Positions 54,225 to 64,000 of a DNA stretch of 64,000 nt are shown piece by piece. Every line of letters begins with the position of its first letter. The first letter of the stretch is position 1. This DNA is from Isoetes taiwanensis (Eukaryota > Streptophyta > Lycopodiopsida > Isoetales > Isoetaceae), in the NCBI GenBank assembly GCA_021234155.1, contig JAJEKV010000162.1:1048579-1112578 (forward strand). Reading direction: 5' to 3'. Made by a program: the position numbers and the translations under genes. Below the pieces are notes generated by a model. It made no database searches. It was not told where the DNA came from and saw only the letters and a program-made list of their open reading frames with translations.

Positions 54225-57200
54225 GCAGACCACCAGGTCTATGAGACGTTCAACAAGTACATTCAACATTATAAAAAATATCATCTAATGCATCCTCAGA
54301 CAGTAATGCATTAGCCTCTTCTCCCAAATCTTCTCTCAAAAATGAATTAACTAATTTGTTCTCTCATATTTAGGACATCTCTTATAAATTTCCCAATAAG
54401 TTTACCTTCCAAATTAAAAAACTCCATCAGGGTTGACGCCGAGATATTGTACCTGTTTCGGATTTCCACATAGGGTAGGCATCTCAAAAGCACGTGTTGC
54501 TCATCCTCCCTTCCTGCATATTACAAGTCTTACAAAGCCTCATTTCATGCGGGATATCCCCCCATCTACCAACTTCCACCCCAAGCCTGTGTGAACTAAG
54601 TCTCATTCTGCTAATGGAGTGTCTAAGTTTAAAAGAAATACCTTCTCCCAAGTACCTGGCCTCTTGGAGTCCTGGATTTATATACTTTCTATAGAACTCT
54701 TTCTTTATTCCTGGAACTCTCCAATTCTTCATAGTAACATGTTCTGTAACCCACGCTCGGATATCCTTGTGATATATATACAAATCCTGCATATTTAGTC
54801 TCCACTTCCACATCCATTCCTCCACGTCAGCATACCAACCCTTCATCTTTGTCTCCTCCATTGCCAAATACGACAAACTATTATCGGCCCTTTCAAATCG
54901 TATCATATACAGATATGTAAGCAACTTACACAAAGCTTCTGCTTCTACAGGCAACATACCACATTCGGCCAATAGCATATCATATGGAGTTTGTGCTTTT
55001 GTACCCAATTCCGTTCTAAGAAACTTCTTCTGCACTTTCTTCACCTTTTCCATGTATCTGCCGCCAATCCTGGCCCCCAAACCTCACATCCATATTGCAA
55101 TACTGTCTGGACAAGCGTCTTATATAACATCTTTTTCATGTTAAAATTCCAAATTTCAGCTTTACCACTTCTACGCTGCATGCTATATAAGGCTTTCAAT
55201 CCCGCATTCACTCTCTGCTCTACAACCATATTCCAACTAGGGCTCTTATCAACTTCCACTCCCAGATATTTATACGAGTTGACCAACTCTACTGACATGC
55301 CCTTATAATAAAATGCCAGATGTTCTGTCTTATTAGCTCCAAAGGCTATCAGTTTTGTTGTTGCTAAATTTACTTGCATCCCTTTGCTATCACAAAAATG
55401 TGCGAGAGCATCCAACTGCTTCTGCATCCCTATTACTGAGAGAGATAGGATGACTACATCATCTGCATAAAGCAAAAGCAATATCACATAGCCATTCAAC
55501 AATGTCCCATCCCCTCCATGTTCCATCATCCAGTTTTCCAACTCATCAATAAACAACCCGAACAATGTAGGAGATAAGGGGCAGCCCTGTTTGACTCCAG
55601 TATTACTCACCACAACATCCTCACATTCATTTACGTAGGGGGGGAAAGTTGCACCAAGACCTTCTCATATAATATCTTGACCGCTTGTCTTAGCGCCATT
55701 GGAACTCCAATTAGTTCCATTATTTGCCAGAGATTGTACCTATTTACTGTGTTAAAGGCTTTAGCATAATCCATAAAAAGAGCATATAAAGGCCTTTTTT
55801 TGCCAATGACTGGATCTATCATGGCACGCAGAGTTATCAGATGGTCTATGGTAGAACCGCTCAGGTCTAAATCCTGTTGCCCCATAGCCCTAACTCCATT
55901 TCCGTCTGCCCACATACTAATCTTAGTGTTTAACATTGTAGCCACTAGTCTTGCAAAAAAACTGCAAATCATAATCATTCTATAATTACCTGGATCTTTG
56001 TCGTCTCCTGCTTTGTATAACGGAATAACTCTGTTAACTTGCCACGAGCGGGGAAAGCCAACTTTTAAAGCTGCATTTACTAGCTTTAACAACATTGCAT
56101 GGGTTAAACCTCCAGCCCATTTGAACATCTCCGCAACCAACCCATGTGCATCAACTGCTTTACCATTTGCAAGCTTACTCAAACCCTGTTCCAAGTCATC
56201 AGGAGTGAACTCATATTCACCAGCAGAGAGATATGTGATCTCTTTCATATCAGAAATACCAGACACATGATAAAGCTTGTGCACTTGGCCTAGCAAAGCA
56301 TTAGCTTTTAAAGCTGCTTCTTGTTTTACATTGGGTTTCAATCTATTCCAAAATTGCTTTGGATTCAGCAATAACTTCTCCACCTCTGATATATATACTT
56401 TTTCTTTTTAGACTTGGTCAGCTTTATATATTCTTTCTTCCAATTTTCCCTTTCCGCCCCTTTCGCTTTTTTGAACTCTGCCCTTTTTGCTTTACAATCC
56501 CCACCAAACCATGCATTACAAGGGAGACCTTTCAATTTCCGTTTTGATATAAAACACGCAGTAGCAGCATCCAAACCCATTTTGGCAAGCTTCTCACTAA
56601 GAGTATTAACATGCTCTGGCCAATCTATTTCAAGTGCCTTTTCTTCACACAACTTCTCATATTGATCCGCCTTGTTATATTGCATATTAATCCTTTGCCT
56701 GCATGTTGTATCACTATTTATTTTTCGCTGCAAATTTTTTACACGTATCACAACTGATAAAGGTGCATGATCACTTATGCGTGGCATTGCTTCCTCTATC
56801 TGAAAGTCCAGCATTTGCTTGACAAGGGATGCCCGAGCTAAAACCAAATCCACAACACTAGCCTCTCTACAAGTGAACTTACCATAGTGTGGAAATCTGC
56901 TTATGCCATTATATATTAGCAAATCCAAGCCACTACATATATTAAGTACATGGTTACCCTGTGGAGTGGGCCACCTTACTTTGTCCTGAGAATTACGATT
57001 CCAACCCTGCTCCTCTAACATTACCACCCACACCGGATCACCTTCTGTACTTGTTACTGCTGCCTGCTTGTTTGCCACTCTTCCATTAAAATCACCCATC
57101 AGCACAACATCCCCTTCCTGTAAGAGCAACATAGCATCTTGTTATAACTGATAAAAGGGATCATCCCTGTCCATATTCCCAGCATTATACACAGGTAAAC

Positions 57201-57540
57201 CACGTGGCGGAAAGTAGCATCCTGCAATAAAAATCTTTCCATACTGTCTTGGGATTTCAATCCAAATATGCTGCATAGAACCATAGTGCAGCTTTATCAT
57301 ATGCCTAATACTTTTTCTTACATAACATGCAACCCCTCCATGCCCCTTTAATCTCCATGATTTCTCATACCATACAGAGTGAAGCAACATAAAATCATTG
57401 GTAAACCTTTTTTCTTCATGTTCACAAGTCTTTAGAAAAAAAAATAACATCAACATTCTCAAGCAAAAAAACTGATTACATCTACTTTATACTGACTAAT
57501 GGAATCAATATTCCAGCACACAATCCTGGCGGTCTCAAAT
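54225..57540 (-). pseudogene. LINE ORF2: endonuclease, reverse transcriptase, zinc finger
   Basis: Domains follow in order: endonuclease start ARIVCWNIDSIS near 57535, GHGGVACYVRKS, LMGDFNGRVANKQ, FTCREASVVDLVLA, ISDHAPLSVV; reverse transcriptase ANGKAVDAHGLVAEMFKWAG, VIPLYKAGDDKDPGNYR, FMDYAKAFNTVNR, GVKQGCPLSPTLFGLF, YADDVVIL; and a C-terminal SSHRLGVEVGRW and CKTCNMQEG zinc finger. Catalytic residues of both enzymes are kept. Lesions are one TAA near 57133, frame changes near 56380 (in an A/TA run), 55622 (C7 run), 55075 (G5 run) and 54515 (in the zinc finger), and a stop near the start. Few lesions for a plant LINE, and most are simple length changes. Confidence 0.9.
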
Positions 57541-57544
57541 CCCT

Positions 57545-58292
57545 ATGCCTCCACCAAATTATCCACAATTACCTTTCCTTTTTTCCAATATGCTTTCTGA
57601 CCATTTTGCCTGGCAATTTTATATTTCTATACTTCTGCTTTATGCTGAATGAATTGCTCCTAGTAAAGTCTTCGTTTATCCATACTGATTGACCCTTCAA
57701 TGCACTTCTTTTTTTAACACATTCATTCTGTACTATCTGCTTACAAGCTTCACAATGGTATGTCTAATTTCCCAGATGAAAAACATTTGCCCACTCGGAA
57801 TGCTTCAACAACTCCACAATCAAGAATACCAAGTTTATCTTTGAAAACCTGACTTACCTCCGTTTTCGTATTTTTTGCATGTTCTTCTGGCAAGCCCACC
57901 AAGCGGAGATTAAGCAGTCAATTTTTCTTCTCTTGGTCTTCCATGAAATCTGTAAGTTGCTGCTTTAATTCAATAAAGCAGTTGTCATCATGAGCATCAT
58001 ATCCATTGTGATCAGCATAGCCATTGGTTTCTGTCTGTTCATGTTGTTCTGTCTCTGCCCTCAACTCAACTTTTATGTTCTCCATTTCTTGCTTGAGATC
58101 AGCCTTTATGTTGTCAATTTCTTTCTTTAAATCTATTTTCATAATTTCCCTCATTTCTATCAATCCCTGCAAAGCCCCTTTGAATACTTCATGGAATAAC
58201 TCCCTGACACAATCATGAATCATCTCTTTCAGGCCTAAATCTGCTCCTAGGAGACCCATGATCCCATTTGCACTACCAAGAATATCTAGCAT
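57545..58292 (-). pseudogene. LINE ORF1
   Basis: From an ATG at 58292 the product begins MLDILGSANGIMGLLGADLG, followed by a coiled coil (KKEIDNIKADLKQEMENIK). After a stop at about 57918 the same frame region continues LRLVGLPEEHAKNTKTEV and AFRVGK, the RRM-like GLPE core, and then SIWINEDFTRSN. This matches the layout of the ORF1 fragment at 13066-14004. ORF1 proteins bind element RNA as a trimer held by the coiled coil. Two or three stops or frame breaks interrupt it. Confidence 0.75.
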
Positions 58293-58483
58293 TATAACAG
58301 GGGGTTAACTTTTGATAATTTGTACGCTTTTCTATATGGTTTTTCTATGATTTTGTTGTTGTATTCGGGTGCGCGTACTAAATAGTATTTCTAGAGTGCA
58401 TCAATTTTTAACCGTTGATTTGCGAGGCTTGGTTTCTCTTTTGATTTTCACCCTTCAAAAAAATCTAAAGCTACAAAAACTTC

Positions 58484-58590
58484 AGGGCTTTAGGGTTTGT
58501 GTAGGAAAGGAGCAACTCGTGCTTGGGGATTGCAAACTTTAGGGCTTTAGAGTTTGTGTAGGAAAGGAGCAACTCGTGCTTGGGGATTGC
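58484..58590. repeat. 57-bp tandem duplication upstream of LINE ORF1
   Basis: Two units, 58484-58533 and 58541-58590, begin AGGGCTTTAG and share about 49 of 50 bases. Their place upstream of ORF1 fits repeated promoter units in a LINE 5' leader. Confidence 0.85.
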
Positions 58591-58599
58591 TGGATTCCA

Positions 58600-60144
58600 A
58601 GCTTCAGCAAACCTGGATACCCTTCCATTCTAAGATGGGATCTGGCAAAAGATAGCAACTGGCGATAGAGGGGCTATCTGGCTTCAAATCTGGAGCTATT
58701 TCGGCAGCCGAGCTTTGGGCTTCCATGGCTATGGCGGATTTTTGGTACCCAAATCGGCAAATCTCTAAGATGTGGCTATGGCGGATCTGCGCCATCTGGG
58801 CGATCAAAACCTGCTGGGAAGAATACTTTTGGAGCCCTGACAGTGCAAATAATGGATGGGTTTGATTGTGGAATTCGTTCTGCGTAACGATTTTGCCGCT
58901 GTTGCAAGCTCAACAGCGCAGAAGAATATGGATCTGGCAAACGTGCTCCTATGGCCGCAACAGGTTTAAAAACAGATCTCACTCTTGTATTTGAAGGCTC
59001 AGACATATTTCTTCATTTTCAAAAAGGAATCTGCTCGAAAATTCTGTTATCTCATCTTCTAAGCAGACTTAGGCTGGCAGATCCTTCTATGTCGTTTATG
59101 CTCAGATTTGTACAGATAAATTATGGGTTTTTTCAGGGTGAAGCTAAGGAACTGTCTGAGGGGACCATTCTGCATTCGTTTCAGAGGAGTGCAATCTGCA
59201 TTTGTTTCAGAGCCGTGTGACAGATCTGGACCAAAAGCTTGATCTCGGTACTGGGTAAAAATCTACAGACTAGGTCCTTCTAACGTCCATATACAAAGAA
59301 TTGCTTATGCCAGACTGACAGATGAGGTAAATGGTATGCAATCGTCAAAATGATCTACCTGCACTTGAATTTATTAGCTATAGAAGAAATGAAGTTTATT
59401 GTGGATGCTCATTCAATCTGATAACTCATTCAATTGTGGTACTATCATACTTAAATCTTTTGATAGTGGTATTGTTTTTTTTTTTGAAGAACGTGTTTTT
59501 CATATTATACACTCAAAATATTACAAAGTACTTCCAAAAGTAAGAAATGTCCCTGAAGCATCAATCACTTTTAGATGATATTGTTGTTCTAAATAGATGC
59601 ATCTTTCTGTTTCTGTAAACCGCCCATGTATTCTTAACATTAAAGAGAAATGTTTCATGGAGCAATCAAGTATTGGAGTTTTTGCAGTTCTCGTAGCTGT
59701 GGAGAGGGCATATGGTTCTGGTGCTAGTGCTGGGCATAAACCATCCCTGCAATTCTTGCATTATGCACTTGCAGATGATTGGCGTCCACACCGTATCCAT
59801 CAATGTCCCACCTCACAAAAGGGATCTATGATGGTTGAACAGAGCCAGAACTTGAAACTGCCATTTTGGGAACATTTATAAGATAGAATTTGCACCATAA
59901 AACTGCCAGATGAATTATATGATGCAATTGATGAGCCACTGTTTGAAGATAAAACTGATGTAAGCAATTTATTTCCATCAATGGCATTCATATTGATGCT
60001 CCCTCTTTGCGGAATTAAGTTTGTTTTATATATGCCATATGCTTATGAATGCTTTGCGGAAATAATTTGTTTGTCTTGATGATATTGTGCTTTTTAGTAA
60101 TTAATATTTAGGCCCATAAAGTTTACCTATGTTTGCTTTAGTTA
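58600..60144. other. No recognised gene
   Basis: The first part may be LINE 5' leader. ORFs at 58951-59220 and 59597-59881 (the latter with IGVFAVLVAVERAYGSGASA) are open but match nothing I know, and are flanked by AT-rich DNA. Confidence 0.35.
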
Positions 60145-60640
60145 GGGCCCGAAGGGCCCAAATTTTTTTTTAATATAACAATCAACACAACTACCATTAA
60201 CATTATTAACGCAAACCATTGCATTTAACACATTTAAATTAAAATCCCCCTTAAACCCCCTTTGGTTTGGATGCATATTCACACGAGGGGTTACGTAGGG
60301 CAGCGAGAGCTCCAAAAATATATTTACAATACATGTACAAAATTAACACCATTAAGTACATTCTCTCAAACCTTATAGTATTTTGCAAACTTTAATATAC
60401 AGTATACAAAAACTTGTACATGCATACCCCACAAACGAGGTTCGCTATGTACGGTCCAGATCTTGGAATAAAAGGCAAATATGCCCATCCGACAGCTCTC
60501 GTTGCCCGGAGTAACCCCCCGTGTGAATATGCACCCAAACCAAAGGGGGTTTAAGGGGGATTTTAATTTAAATGTGTTAAATGCAATGGTTTGTGTTAAT
60601 AATGTTAATGGTAGTTGTGTGTTGAACAGGCCCAACTTGT
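60145..60640. mobile_element. Foldback/MITE-like element with about 130-bp inverted arms
   Basis: The arm 60182-60311 is repeated in inverse complement at 60494-60626 with only a few differences (for example GAGGGGTTACG against CGGAGTAACCCC). A unique 182-bp centre holds no ORF of note. Outer parts also correspond: GGGCC words occur at 60145-60159 and GGCCC at 60629-60633. Flanking target duplications are not clear. RNA crossing it in either direction would form a long hairpin. No transposase is present. Confidence 0.85.
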
Positions 60641-60704
60641 TTTTTCTCCAAAATATGCTCAGTAATATCATTCTTTGCCACCATTCCAACTTGTTTCTTT
60701 GCTC

Positions 60705-61110
60705 CCTTTACTGTTTCCGGTTGCCCATTTGTAGAATCCGAATGCCTCTTTGCTGAATCTGCAGCTCTGGAACATCCCTTTGCTGCTTCAATTTCGGTTT
60801 TTTCTGCAACAAGTTGTCCTTAACTGGCTCGATTTTTGCAACAGGTTGTCCTTTACTGTTTTCGGTTGCCCCTTTGAAGATTCCGGATGCCCCTTTGCTC
60901 TGTAACATCCCTTTGTTGTTTCGATTTCAGCTCCTTCTGCAACGAAATCCTTTGTTGGCTCGATAAGTGCAAAGAGTTGACCTTCTGTTGTTTCGACCTG
61001 TAGCAGATTATTGTTTTTTGCATCGTGCACATCAGGGGTCGGCCCATCCACGACCCCATCTACAACATGACGCTGCATCGGGATCAGATGTGGTTTCCCC
61101 TGATGCATCC
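60705..61110 (-). repeat. Coding-like region with roughly 143-bp tandem repeat
   Basis: CTTTACTGTTTCCGGTTGCCC near 60706 recurs near 60850, and following segments also correspond, so a roughly 143-bp unit is duplicated. Minus-strand frames (60708-60908, 60788-61108) give related Lys/Gln-rich peptides such as KGQPVAKIEPVKDNLLQK and KGQPKTVKDNLLQK. The conserved peptide sense hints at a past repetitive protein, but no family is recognised and the frames change. Confidence 0.4.
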
Positions 61111-61171
61111 CCAGAGGTAGTGGCAGATTGAGTCGTCTTTACCCTAGTCTCCAGTCTCCTTCTGCGCCATC

Positions 61172-61175
<4 letters not shown>

Positions 61176-61214
<39 letters not shown>
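61176..61214. repeat. (GA)n microsatellite
   Basis: About 39 bp of uninterrupted GA at the left edge of a longer purine tract. Confidence 0.95.
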
Positions 61215-61218
<4 letters not shown>

Positions 61219-61605
61219 GAGGGAAAGGGAAGAAAGGGCCCCAAGAAAAGGGGAAGGGCGAGGAAAGGCTGAAAGGGCAAGGGAAAGGAAAACGAAAAAG
61301 AAAACAGTAGGCAGAAAGGGAGAAAGGGAAGGGAAAAAAGGCATATGAAAAGGAAAAAGAGAAAGGAAAAAGGAGGGAGAACGAGAATGGTGAAAAGGGG
61401 AAGAGGGTGGGAAAAGAAGGAAAAGTGGCACATGAAAAAGTTGGAGAAAAGGGAAAAGGAAAGGGAAAGAAGGAAAATGAAGAGGGAAAGGAAAGGGAAA
61501 AACGGGAAGGGTGGGGAAATGACAAAAATGAAAGGGAAAAAGTTCATCAGAAAAAAAGGAAAAGGAAAAAAGGGGAAGGGAAAAGGGAAGGTAAGGGGCG
61601 GGGAA
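61215..61605. repeat. Polypurine tract (about 390 bp)
   Basis: Nearly all A and G on the plus strand, in GGGAAAAGG-type words, strongly similar in texture to 46.4-47.2 and 54.0-54.2 kb. Both-strand open frames are composition artefacts. Confidence 0.95.
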
Positions 61606-62171
61606 ATGATTTCCTATTGGTGGGAAATGGATTTGCATCAGTGTAGTGGCAAGTGCACTTCAAGTCCTTTGAATTCAAATCATGCTTTAGGCTAACTTTT
61701 GCCTTTTCAAATTTTGCTTAGGCATTAGTGCATCATTATCTCTCTAACTTTATCTTTAGAGAGAGAATATGATTTGGGACCTTGGAAAAGGCCATTTTGA
61801 TGGAATTTTTTGGCATTTTCTTGTTGAAGGTGGATGAATGATGAAGTGTGTGATATTTTGACTAGGAAAAATATTTTGGCCAACTTTGGGATTTGGAGCA
61901 TGGGAATGGCATATGAGGAATGAAAAATGGGATGTGTCAAAGGTAGAGTCATGACAATAGGGCCTAGACAAGTATGAATCATGCCAAATAAACATGGAAA
62001 TAGCCAAGTACCATTATAACTTGAGGGGTCTTCCAAACTTTGACTTCGAGTGTTCAAGAATATTCCATTTGCACCAAACTTCAGCTTCGCTGTCAATGGC
62101 ATGCATTTGATGATCCTATGCATAGTTCCCTTCAATGGATGCAAGCCAACAAAGACAGTCTGTTAGTGAGC
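61606..62171. other. No recognised gene
   Basis: Two long minus-strand frames (61725-62144 and 61756-62007) overlap, but neither shows a domain. Probably transposon-derived. Confidence 0.35.
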
Positions 62172-62250
62172 TTGGGGAATTAAACCCCAACGCAATGCCA
62201 ATGCTCATCCGAGCATAAGGGAGATCCCATCAGAGGGGGTCTCCCTTATG
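62172..62250. repeat. Two adjacent hairpins
   Basis: TTGGGG-AATTAAA-CCCCAA (62172-62190) is followed by a perfect 11-bp stem, CATAAGGGAGA (62214-62224) with TCTCCCTTATG (62240-62250) and a 15-base loop. They lie downstream of the HUH-Rep pseudogene on its strand and could mark an element end. A rho-type bacterial terminator is not expected here. Confidence 0.6.
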
Positions 62251-62445
62251 CCTAGGGGCCAAAGCCCTATGAAAGTCTGCAGATATTAGTAACGAAGTGC
62301 AATCAACAAAGCTTGTACAACACACAGCATCAAAGGACAGAACATCACATATCATAAGCTTAGAAAATGTACATGTGGCATGGGCGCCATGCCCATGAAA
62401 CTGCACAAACAACGACATTGCAAACAAGATCAAGAAGAAGAAGGC

Positions 62446-62597
62446 CTAATTCAAGGGCTCTCCAGATGCAGCCCGCCTGATCACAGCATCAAGCTGGCGG
62501 ATTTCCTGCGTCAACAAGGCCCTAGCGAGGCTCATGTGAGATCTCAAAGCATATAACTCAAATAATGGAGCACCAAGCTGCTCCAGGCAACACTATA
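62446..62597 (-). other. Possible C-terminal coding piece
   Basis: A 50-codon frame reads LEQLGAPLFELYALRSHMSL and then AVIRRAASGEPLN before a stop. Its helical composition suggests a true coding end, possibly of the Rep-like gene upstream on the same strand, but the link is not shown. Confidence 0.25.
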
Positions 62598-62956
62598 GAT
62601 CGATGAATCGATGGCCACATAAAAACCAGTCAACTGCCTCCTCAGGATCCTAAGGGAAGCAGTTATTCGATGGGCCTCCGTCCCAACCTGGATAATACTC
62701 GTTATAAATTCCATGCAGTAAACAGCTGCTCCCCCTCAGGAGGATAAACCTAAGGATCAGGATGAGAATCATCAATCCTAGAGCTTATCAAAGAGGGATC
62801 CAAGCTCACGACGGGATGGCTCGTCTCCTCAGCAGGATTCCCATCAGTCTCCATTTCTACCCTGCAACAAACTCTCACTACCACAAACACATGCTGAAAG
62901 AAAGCAAAACATAGATAAAACTGAAGCTGTACATGTAACAACACACACACAATAAC

Positions 62957-64000
62957 TCAGCCAACCGCCATGGTGTGATCCCCAGTGTGGATGGGGATGT
63001 AATCCACACCATGATCAGGGATTTCAAGATCAGGGCTGAATGATGGATCATGAATATCCTGAAAATTACAATCCATCTCATCAGATGGCACAGAATCATC
63101 CCAATATCGGTGACGGCCAGGCCCATTCCGTTCAACAGGCATATAACCTGCAGGTAAACCAAAGAGAATAGTTCTAACATCAGATGGCATACAATGAGCG
63201 GGATTCAACAGAACCTTCCAAGCAGCACGGACTCTATGCTCGTTCACATGGGCAATGTTAGATGAAATTATCCAACTGCTGCTCAAAGTATATTTTCCAC
63301 TTCTCTGCATCCTCCAAATTGTGAACGTCAAACTAGGAGTCAACCTATGACCACCATGCTAAAAAACAAAGTGCACTGCCTTGTTCAGAAGGTTTCTGTT
63401 ATCCAACACACACAGGCCATTTGTGTCCCCAGCACCCCATCTTACATACAAATCTTTTCCCTTCTCAACCATCATTTCAGATATATTATAATAGAATATG
63501 ATATATTGTGCAGGTGGCAGGAGTAATGCATCTTACCTACGTCTTTCATGCAGTATCCCAGCATGCCCTCGAAGCAGTGCAACCTATTATTCTTGAGGGC
63601 CTTGCAGACTAAGATAACGGCAGCTAGCTTAGAGGGCCAATTACACTCCCTCTTGATAGCATCGTTCAGGGCCTTAGGAGTCTTGTAACAGGCTCTAAGC
63701 ACGACCTGCACATGGAGGTGATCAGCAGGAGACCCCCTCTCCAGGGCAACTGCGCCAGCAAGGCATCTCCTATTGCGCAGAACGAAGAAAGGGCATCAAA
63801 GAAACTACGGGGAACATCTTGACCAGACAAGGCCAATTTCATGGAAACATCTATTGCATCCCAGCTCTGTGCAAGGTCAGGCATGTCAGGAGTGGGCATG
63901 GCAGAGGTTTCAGTCTGTACAGAACTTGATTCCATTGGCATCGAACAAGGGATGGGCCCATGGGCAGCAACAACCTTGCCCTTTCTGGATGCTCTTCTCA
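62957..64000 (-). pseudogene. HUH-type Rep endonuclease-like gene, broken, open to right edge
   Basis: Not a Helitron protein. Frame 1, from beyond the window edge to about 63775, includes VPRSFFDALSSFCA. Frame 2 continues RRCLAGAVALERGSPADHLH then VQVVLRACYKT; HLH (codons within 63706-63723) fits an HUH metal site. About 70 residues on comes GMLGYCMKDVGKMHY, where Tyr and Lys of YCMK fit the catalytic motif of Rep nucleases, then HLHNIS. After a frame change near 63475 follow DLYVRWGAGDTNGL and LDNRNLLNKAVHF, a TAG at 63359-63361, then WRMQRSGKYTLSSSWI and HRVRAAWKVLLNP to a stop at 62957. HUH enzymes nick single-stranded DNA through the Tyr. Two frame changes and a stop suggest a relic, though introns could explain some (GTAAGA follows GYCMKDV). 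Replitron-like or virus-derived Rep are both possible. Confidence 0.6.

Larger units (their letters stand above)
54193..58310 (-). mobile_element. Near full-length LINE retrotransposon
   Basis: The element carries ORF1 (57545-58292) and ORF2 (54225-57540) in the usual order on the minus strand and ends at 54193-54208 in GAAAT repeats (ATTTC on the element strand) rather than poly-A. A probable 5' leader with a duplicated 57-bp block lies at 58484-58590, so the true 5' end may be further right, near 58.6-59.2 kb. It is the most complete of the LINEs here and may sit in the intron of the expansin gene, since it lies downstream of exon 2. Confidence 0.9.

Noticed and set aside
61128-61695. Overlapping long ORFs on both strands
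   Set aside because: Same polypurine artefact, including the (GA)n run.
62214-62250. Rho-independent terminator
   Set aside because: Strong hairpin but no U-tract, and the organism is eukaryotic.

Overview
The window looks like nuclear DNA of a land plant with a large, transposon-rich genome. The gene families that can be recognised are plant ones: an organellar RecA with seven exons, an alpha-expansin, and broken pieces of a stearoyl-ACP desaturase and a neprosin-domain protein. Introns have GT-AG borders, no bacterial operon structure is visible, and most of the sequence is AT-rich repeat-derived DNA. A fern or another lineage with a bulky genome would fit, but the species cannot be fixed from this window.

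Layout. 1-7 kb: low-gene DNA with a heat-shock-element-like cluster, a 30-bp tandem array carrying TGACGT boxes, a long (CAA)n run, a GC-rich patch of dispersed GATCCCGGAGG motifs and several unrecognised degraded ORFs. 7-12.1 kb: tandem arrays (27-residue coding-like repeat, short hairpin repeats, a roughly 90-bp satellite whose unit contains a heat-shock-like element) and three Helitron 3' termini, two of them facing outward around the satellite. 13-15.3 kb: the 5' half of a LINE on the plus strand abutting the 3' end of another LINE on the minus strand. 16-19.4 kb: a decayed Helitron Rep-helicase gene. 20.6-24.6 kb: an apparently intact seven-exon RecA gene (minus strand, about 402 aa) with a LINE fragment in its first intron. 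25.4 kb: a primer-binding-site-like sequence of an LTR retrotransposon. 26.25-31.19 kb: a 2.17-kb direct duplication separated by 0.6 kb and bordered by A-runs. 31.2-34.2 and 36.5-39.4 kb: two 5'-truncated LINEs, minus strand. 40.8-43.6 kb: pseudogene fragments of stearoyl-ACP desaturase and, in two copies, a neprosin-domain protein. 44-47.3 kb: unrecognised ORFs, a 0.77-kb purine-only tract and a Helitron 3' end. 47.3-51.9 kb: no genes seen. 52.2-52.8 kb: two exons of an alpha-expansin whose C-terminal exon is not seen. 54.2-58.3 kb: a nearly full-length LINE with ORF1 and ORF2. 60.2-60.6 kb: a foldback element with about 130-bp arms. 61.2-61.6 kb: another purine tract. 62.4-64.0 kb: remains of an HUH-type Rep gene unlike the Helitron one, open to the right edge.

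How it works together: apart from RecA and possibly the expansin, nothing suggests a coordinated host pathway. The window is mainly a record of retrotransposition (at least five LINE insertions), rolling-circle elements (four Helitron ends, one RepHel relic, one separate HUH-Rep relic), gene-fragment duplication and satellite growth. All exon structures were derived by hand from splice signals and reading frames; no database search was run.
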